Made by a program: the position numbers and the translations under genes
In this document: piece after piece, positions 58,286 to 64,000 of the stretch
Numbering within the stretch: the first letter of the stretch is position 1
Layout: the number at the start of each line of letters is the position of its first letter
Origin: Saxidomus purpurata
Taxonomy: Eukaryota > Mollusca > Bivalvia > Venerida > Veneridae
NCBI GenBank assembly: GCA_022818135.1
Contig: JAFMSR010000009.1
Location: forward strand, 22,227,159-22,291,158
Direction: 5' to 3'
DNA: 64,000 nt
Notes under the pieces: model-generated
What the model saw: only the letters and a program-made list of their open reading frames with translations
What the model was told of the DNA's origin: nothing
Databases searched by the model: none

Positions 58286-58470
58286 TACAGTGCTATAGAA
58301 TATAGACGAACACAGAACCACAGAGCACTACCGAGTACTAAAGAACTCTACAGTACTTCACGGTGTGATAGAGAACTAAAGTACATTCAATGCTGTAAAA
58401 TGTTACTGTGCTTTAGAAATTTATGAGTTATGCAGTGCTTTACACTTCTGTTGTACCCTGTAATACTATA
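58286..58470. repeat. degenerate ACAGTACT-rich repeat
   Basis: Words such as CTACAGTGCTATAGAATA and CTCTACAGTACTTCAC recur. Related to 293-403. Confidence 0.5.
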
Positions 58471-59188
58471 GGATAATCCTATAAGACGTCATCGTCGCAT
58501 GGTTTCCAGCATTAATAACGCTCGGTATACTTTTTGACGTCAATCCAGGTTAAAGATTGCAAAACAGTGAAAATAAAAATGGTAATCCACAATTGTGGAT
58601 TATCACTTTTGTTTCACTGAGAAAACTCTTTAATTCACTGGAAAACATAACATCAGTATTCAATTTGGTGTGTTTGTTCGCTAAAAATTCAAACTTACGT
58701 TTAAATATATCTACTACATGTACCCCATAAGATGAACCATTTTGAATACATTTGATCTTCTAACTCACACAGTGTGAATATGTCAATCTTGGACAGCTTT
58801 ACTTCTAAAAACTGTTACTTTTGAACATTACAATAATAATAATAATGTTTAAGTGCTCGAAGAAAACATTTCACTTTTTTATTATATCTCTGCCTGAACT
58901 GGTTAAGATACCTACCAAAATGGTTGAAAGCATCTAAGTCTGTTCCTGTATGATTATGAAAAAGTCTTACAAATATATATTTACTATGCCTTTGTGAGGT
59001 TGATTACATCTACTACGTGAAAGGAAATCTAGTTAGACGTAGATAGAAATATTCTGTTTGAAGTGTTTTCTTTAGGAAAAACGATTGTCGTCGTGATAAA
59101 GTAGCACAGGTCCAAAATAAATATTAAGCCTCCCCAACTATTAAACGGTTTCGTTATCTAATAAATAAATGTGTCGTATCTTTTACAG

Positions 59189-59347
59189 GCAAGAAACATT
59201 CGAAATGAAATCCTTCATAAGCCAAAGTTGGAGATTGACGACCATTCTTTGGATGAATACATAGACGCTTTCATTACGGTACTTGAAGACCCAAAGTGTC
59301 TGCTGTCATATGTTGGATCTCAAGATGCTGTACAAAAGCTACTACAG
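59189..59347 (+). CDS. HEPN-type host gene, second coding exon with RNxxxH
   Basis: Acceptor AG at 59187-59188, 53 codons, donor GT at 59348; phase 0 at both ends. It begins ARNIRNEILHKPKLEID, so R197 and H202 of the predicted protein form R-N-x-x-x-H, fitting the HEPN R-x4-6-H signature. Amphipathic helices follow: LDEYIDAFITVLEDPKCLL and AVQKLLQ. HEPN proteins are often RNases or RNA-binding, and many act in defence; the DZIP3/hRUL138 HEPN branch is named after a ubiquitin ligase. Catalysis is not shown for this branch. No further exon was found up to 64000, so the gene is incomplete here. Confidence 0.78.
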
Positions 59348-59997
59348 GTAATATCATCCCATGTTGTTACCACGTCTCTTGCTTATTGAAAGAAGTTAAC
59401 CAATCTCGCAATAAAACGCAACTTTACTATGCCCCTAAAATTGATGTAATAAACAACAAAGTAGAAATGTTTAAATATTTATGTCTTTAACTTTAGGACC
59501 AGTTTTTTGTTATTTTATAAGCAATCCTCTGCTAGGCTTCTATGTTTTACTCAAGTCCAGGATTAATAGATTTAAAACTTGCCACATTGCCTACGCACTG
59601 TTAGAATAAAAAATCATCTTGTTACTATATATCATAAATATAATAATTGCAAATTACCCATTTCTTCACATCATATCAAAATACGTCTGCGGAACTTACT
59701 CAAACGAGTACCATTATTATAGGTTTATTAAACTAACACACTGTTGTAATATTTATAATGTTATTCGTGGAATTCCTTGACTCTGAATTTTTTATTTTGT
59801 TCAATTAAATTGTCTGTAATGTGTATCCATAGTAATCTACAACAACCTTCACTATTGAACTCTAGTGTTCAAAGTTTCCACATTAATATATTTGTCTCGA
59901 TATTTTTCACAGTTTTACTTTTAAGTGTGCAGTTTTTGGGCAAGACACTTGAGACCGTTGCCAGCAGACACCCACTCACTATCTAAGTTATAGTTAT
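59348..59997. other. intron continuation, no recognisable feature
   Basis: AT-rich; nothing supportable. Frame 59777-59986 has no similarity. Confidence 0.4.
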
Positions 59998-60168
59998 GAA
60001 ATAACATGCGTTCCAGCGGTGTTAGTCGTTTAATAAACAATGATTTGGAGTACTGATACGCAGTGATTAGTCACGAAGGCCAAAGGCCTGAGTGGTTTAT
60101 TACTGCGCATCAGTACGACAAATTATTGTTTATTAGACGATAACAACGCTGAAAAGGATGTTATTTCG
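59998..60168. mobile_element. palindromic MITE-like element
   Basis: Left arm GAAATAACATGCGTTCCAGC...GTTTAATAAACAAT and right arm ATTGTTTATTAGAC...GTTATTTC are inverted copies of about 80 bp, with a short GGCCAAAGGCC centre. No coding content. A third sequence-unrelated member of the palindromic class after 6751-6943 and 42521-42666. Confidence 0.8.
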
Positions 60169-61064
60169 ATTCTAACATGACCAGATATTACAAAAGGTGA
60201 ATAAATGCAAAGTTTTATTTTCTACGCGAACGCTCATTTAACGTCATGCGGCGCAATATGACGTCATGTTTACAGCATATCGTTTCCAGCGTTGTATATG
60301 GTTTAATATAACATAATTTTTCTACTCTTTGTATATAGAGACAAACTCGTGAGTCATGTTAGAATAATCGATAGAGACCAGTTTGTGCGAATAAATATTT
60401 CGAAGTTTGTATATATAACTAAGAAATGATCTGAAACATTATGTCAGCTCAAATCAGATTTGAAGTGACATGATTAGCATAATTTTCATAGTAAATACTC
60501 AAGTAAAGACTCAAAATAAAATACAAAAATACTAAACTATAAAGCAAGATATCTTTAACATATAAAAAAAGTAAGACAAAATGATAGCAGAGCTTTACAA
60601 AAGGCTTCACACGTATATGGGGATGATATTGCATAACTAAAATGATCTTCCAAAAATCGCAGAAAGGATTGTGACACTAGCAATTTATCACAGTAACAAG
60701 AGTTTAAGAAAACTCTGCAAGTATAAGCACCAGGATGAACAAATACTGAAATCTGAGATCTATAACTGAATTCATAAGGAAACATAATGATAAACACATA
60801 GCTACATGTAGCACAAAAATGAAGCCCATACATATATATGTTTGCAAACAAAGCAAGACCATAATGAACACACATGCAAGAATGGAAAAACAAAAAGGGC
60901 AAACAACATAATTTAAATTTAGACAAGCAACAACAGAATAGTAAACTGAAATCAAAGTTGGATGAAGATCAAAATACAACCAAGGAATAAGGCACACAAT
61001 AAAAGAAACATAAAAAGATAGCTGGACTTGTGATATGGAACATCATCAAGAGTTACAAACAATA
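60169..61064. other. non-coding; possible 3' UTR of the minus-strand LINE
   Basis: Minus-strand frames at 60555-60997 are hydrophobic and rich in Cys, Phe and Tyr, with no recognisable domain. They lie downstream of the LINE RT on the same strand, so a LINE 3' UTR is a reasonable but unproven reading. Confidence 0.4.
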
Positions 61065-61246
61065 TACAGTCAAACCTGTGAACAAAGACCACTGTTAGGA
61101 AGCAAGGATGTGGTCTTTGTTTGCAGGTGGTCTTTATTCACAGGTGTTTTAATTATAGATAAATAGAACACTGCGATCTTCCTGCTGGTCTTTATTCGCA
61201 AAGTTGTCTTTATGCGGAGGTGGTCTTTAAAACAGGTGTGACTGTA
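61065..61246. mobile_element. 182-bp TA-flanked MITE
   Basis: It starts TACAGTCAAACCTGT and ends ACAGGTGTGACTGTA, inverted ends with one mismatch and TA at both tips, as for Tc1/mariner-type MITEs. The interior has TGGTCTTTATTCACAGGTG-like direct repeats. It lies within or just beyond the 3' part of the LINE. Confidence 0.75.
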
Positions 61247-61289
61247 TTTTATTGAAATAGAACCAGTCAATGAGAACATTACTTTCATG

Positions 61290-63080
61290 TTGTAAGTCTG
61301 TGGTTAAATGTGTTATTGTTCAAAATTAGAAGAATGAAATGATAAAGTGTTGTCATCTGCGTAATTATATAAAGTACCTTTGTTGATGAATAAGAATATA
61401 CCATTTATAAAACATAAAAAAGTACGGGACCTAAGATGGATCTCTGTGACACTCCCTTGGTAATATTTCCCCAGGAACTTTTCCTATCTTAATTTGCTGC
61501 TTGCGATCTGTTAGATAGGACTACAAGAGGCTGATTGCAGACCCAGACAGTTCGTATGCAGATAGTTTTGCGAGCCATATGTCATGAAGCAAACAGTGGA
61601 ATACTTTAGATAAGTCAATCAAAATAGCTGTAACATATTCATTATTGTCTAGGGTCGGCCTCCACTGACTCCTCTAGTAATCTAAGGAGAGTTGTTTTAC
61701 AACCGTGACCTTTCCTAAAAGCATATAAAAAGCTATTACATATAGAATAAAAAAGGTTGACAGCTCCTGTAAGAGAACTTTCTTATAGGTTCAGGTTTCA
61801 GGTTTATAGTTTGATTTCAATAGAGCATCGTTTTTCTTATATGTTGAGGGTAAACTGTGCCTGTTTGAGCCTAGCCGGGGTTTTATCGATATTTTATCTG
61901 CTTTAGTTGCTTCTTTGTCATTAAACTTATTGATGATTTTAGGGACTGCCGCTTGATCGGTTTGTTCAAAACTTACACTGTTCTCATTGTATTTTAGGTT
62001 TTTTTATTTAGTTAGACTAGGGCGGTTATCTGGGTCGAAAACATAATTCTTGCCAATAGATTCAGCTACATTCCTGACAAAGTCATTGAAAATTTCAGCC
62101 ACGTCAGAGTTTTGAGATATAATATTGTCATTTTCGCTTAAAGTCATTTTAAATTGCTCTAATATGGAATTATTCGATAGGTAAGGTTTCATTGTATTCC
62201 TGAAATCCACTGATTCACAGCCACCTATACATAGATCTGTCTTTACAATAAATATTTATTAAATTTTTTCTTAAGTTTGTTAACGAGATTTCTGTGTATT
62301 CTATACTGTTCCCAACGTTTTTAATTTTTTCATTTCAAAAATTTATTATAGTGCATTGTGTTCTTGCATTTTGTATAAATTGCTTTCCCTAGGTCTGTGT
62401 TCGTATACGGTAATAGTCTGCTTTTTCTAAACATTTGCTTTGTTGGAACATGTCTGTCAAAACCTTGTGTAACTTTACTTTCGAAGGTTTCATACATGTT
62501 GTCTGTAGAGATGTTTCCATTTGATATTTCAGAAGGTACATGGATAGATGATAATTAAGTGTTTAATAATCAACATTAAGGTTTTTAAAACTTCTATACT
62601 GGATGTTTTTTTTTTTTTTTTTTTTCATTTCTTGGTGTAGTATTATTTATGACAGTGCATACCATATTGTGGCAGTAACTTACATCAGTCGAAAAATTAA
62701 TAGATCTCATACAGATAATTTTTGAATTAGTAAGGATAACATTAATGAGAAATGGTGAACAGTTTTTCATAAAACACAAGTTGCAGATTTAATAAGGTTG
62801 GTATAATTCCTTTCACATGATGTAATAAATCCATAATTCAGATCACCAAGTAGCATAAAGTAATCAAACTTTGAGATAGTTTTGTTAACAGTAGGTGTTG
62901 ATTAATTAAAGAATTCATTATCTGATTGTTTTGGCGGCCTATATACACATGATATAATCCAATTCGATTTGTTCAAAATTACCTCAAATGAGATATTTTC
63001 AAAGTGTTCTGCCGCAAAGTATTCCCTTCGTCTGGCTGGGATTTCTGTCCGGAAAAAAGCTGCAAATCCAAAACAGTACG
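61290..63080 (-). pseudogene. CR1/L2-type LINE, endonuclease and RT remains
   Basis: The minus strand gives, in order: FFRTEIPARRREYFAAEHFE and NWIISCVYRPPKQSDN with MLLGDLN (APE endonuclease; the GDLN motif is present but the usual following Asp is not), INVILTNSKIICMRSINFST with CHNMV, HVPTKQMFRKSRLLPY, FRNTMKPYLSNNSI with AEIFNDFVRNVAESIGK, then AILIDLSKVFHCLLHDIWLA, AISLL and SYLTDRKQQIKIG. In active relatives the last part reads L-S-K-A-F-D-C-L-P-H-D; here the catalytic D reads H. Y-A-D-D was not found. Frameshifts and a poly-T run (62607-62625) interrupt it. Confidence 0.85.
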
Positions 63081-63639
63081 AATAAAAGCTAGAAAAGCAA
63101 TTTTTCGCAAATTACTAATTCTAATTCTTCTAAGTGGACAAACATCTGCAGTGTCTGCAGTTTTGCCTACAGCTGTGTTAGCGACTGTATGTTTAGGTTT
63201 CCCAGTGTTTGCGTTCTTATTTAGATTTATTCACATATTATCCATGATTAGAATCATTACCCGTCGGATGCGTTTTTAAGCAGCCAGTTTTTGCACAGTA
63301 AGACAAAAACGCAATTAGAAGCACTTAGGAATGATCGCTACGTCACACCAATGTTATATTTTATGCCAACGTTTCTGTGGCTCGGACATTAAGCCGATGA
63401 CCCTCTTTGTATTCACTTCGTACTAAAGGACAGCTATTGTGATCGCCTGGTGTCCGTCGTCGTCCGTCTGTCAACAATTTCTTCGATCGGCATCTTCTCC
63501 CAAACCACTCAGTCAATTTCAACCAAACTTCACAAGAATAAAAACATTGGCTGGTCCCTTTTAACTGTTTTTCAAAGAATTTCATTCTATACAGAACTCT
63601 TGTTGCTACGGCAACAAATAGGAAATATTTTAAAAAAAT
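63081..63639. other. non-coding, no recognisable gene
   Basis: The plus-strand frame 63004-63279 is basic then hydrophobic and overlaps the antisense LINE endonuclease. It has no recognisable family and no splice context. Frames at 63361-63653 resemble read-through of a satellite flank. Confidence 0.4.
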
Positions 63640-64000
63640 CTTCTTTGCCGTAATCTGAAGGCCCAGAGATTAGAAAGCTGGTGCATGGCAGTGTCTATTG
63701 GACCTCTATCAAGAATGTTATAGTGGTGCTTCTGGGGTCAAAATTGACCCTACTCGTGTCGCTTGCTTTACAGACTAGTTTTCTATAGGAAAAAAAATTA
63801 TTTCAAAAACCACATGGCCTAGAACTCAGATATTTGGTTCGCATCTTTGCCTAATAGACCTCTGCCAAGATTGTTCAAATCATGTCCCCAAGGTTCAAAC
63901 AGACCCCGTTCTGAGGTTCTATCTGTTTAACAAAGATTTTTATTTAAGGGGAAATCATTAAATATCTTCTTATCTCAGACCACATGATCTAGAGCTTAGA
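63640..64000 (+). repeat. ~160-bp satellite units running off the window
   Basis: Two units of the 44566-44875 family: ATTGGACCTCTATCAAGA and AATAGACCTCTGCCAAGATT, GGGGTCAAAATTGACCC and ACCACATGGCCTAGA. The array continues past the end of the window. Confidence 0.75.

Larger units (their letters stand above)
54376..59188 (+). other. 4.8-kb intron of the HEPN-type gene
   Basis: GT at 54376 and AG at 59187-59188 with a TTTTACAG tract; both flanks are phase 0, so the exons join in frame. The intron holds minus-strand LINE pieces, an array at 57240-57860 and an ACAGTACT-rich stretch. Retroelements antisense to the host gene are what one expects to survive in an intron. Confidence 0.7.

Noticed and set aside
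60555..60997. A 123-codon Cys/Phe-rich hydrophobic minus-strand frame that might be a membrane protein
   Set aside because: No recognised family and no splice signals. It lies downstream of a LINE on the same strand, with composition expected of AT-rich DNA.
63004..63279. A 91-codon frame with a LLILILLSGQ segment that recalls the region before 2A-like peptides in LINEs
   Set aside because: The key N-P-G-P motif is absent and the frame overlaps the antisense LINE endonuclease.

Overview
This is AT-rich animal DNA, almost certainly from a marine bivalve mollusc. That is an inference from repeat types and from one gene fragment. There is no operon structure, no run of long ORFs and no rRNA. 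The only convincing host-type coding sequence is a multi-exon gene with GT-AG introns. Nearly everything else is transposon remains, satellite-like arrays and duplicated non-coding blocks.

Layout. 0.9-2.7 kb: broken pogo/Tigger-like DDE transposase (minus). 3.4-14.2 kb: first of three related non-coding blocks, with relatives at 26.3-30.7 and 38.5-44.2 kb; it is cut by palindromic, foldback and TIR elements. 14.7-15.8 kb: foldback half-copies and an 18-bp minisatellite. 16.27-20.10 kb: a near-complete but decayed DIRS-type tyrosine-recombinase retroelement (minus; gag, RT, RNase H, YR) with an A/T homopolymer tract inside YR. 20.5-24.4 kb: foldback halves, a 201-bp direct duplication and poly-C tracts. 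24.47-26.17 kb: eleven 146-bp tandem units. 27.2-28.0 kb: a bivalve-style array ending in a hairpin. 32.2 kb: tRNA-headed SINE. 33.0-33.9 and 37.5-38.3 kb: more arrays. 35.1-36.3 kb: second, badly decayed DIRS/Ngaro-like element (plus). 44.57-46.67 kb: inverted satellite composite with a (CTGT)n tract and a tRNA-like pseudogene. 47.04 kb: possible acidic exon. 47.30-49.61 kb: a large palindromic element made of a ~20-bp minisatellite in opposite orientations around two inverted mariner 3' ends, followed 8 bp later by a perfect 40-bp hairpin. 50.3-51.6 kb: array plus minisatellite plus terminal hairpin.

53.80-59.35 kb: two exons of a plus-strand gene, a Cys-rich N-terminal module followed by a HEPN-like segment with an RNxxxH motif. 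The 4.8-kb intron between them holds two nested non-LTR retrotransposon fragments. 61.3-63.1 kb: a third LINE (endonuclease plus RT, minus) carrying a small TA-flanked MITE. The last 360 bp return to the bivalve satellite family.

The strongest candidate for something undescribed is the 47.3-49.6 kb palindrome. The HEPN-type gene is the strongest candidate for a working host gene. All boundaries were read by eye; those of decayed repeats are approximate.
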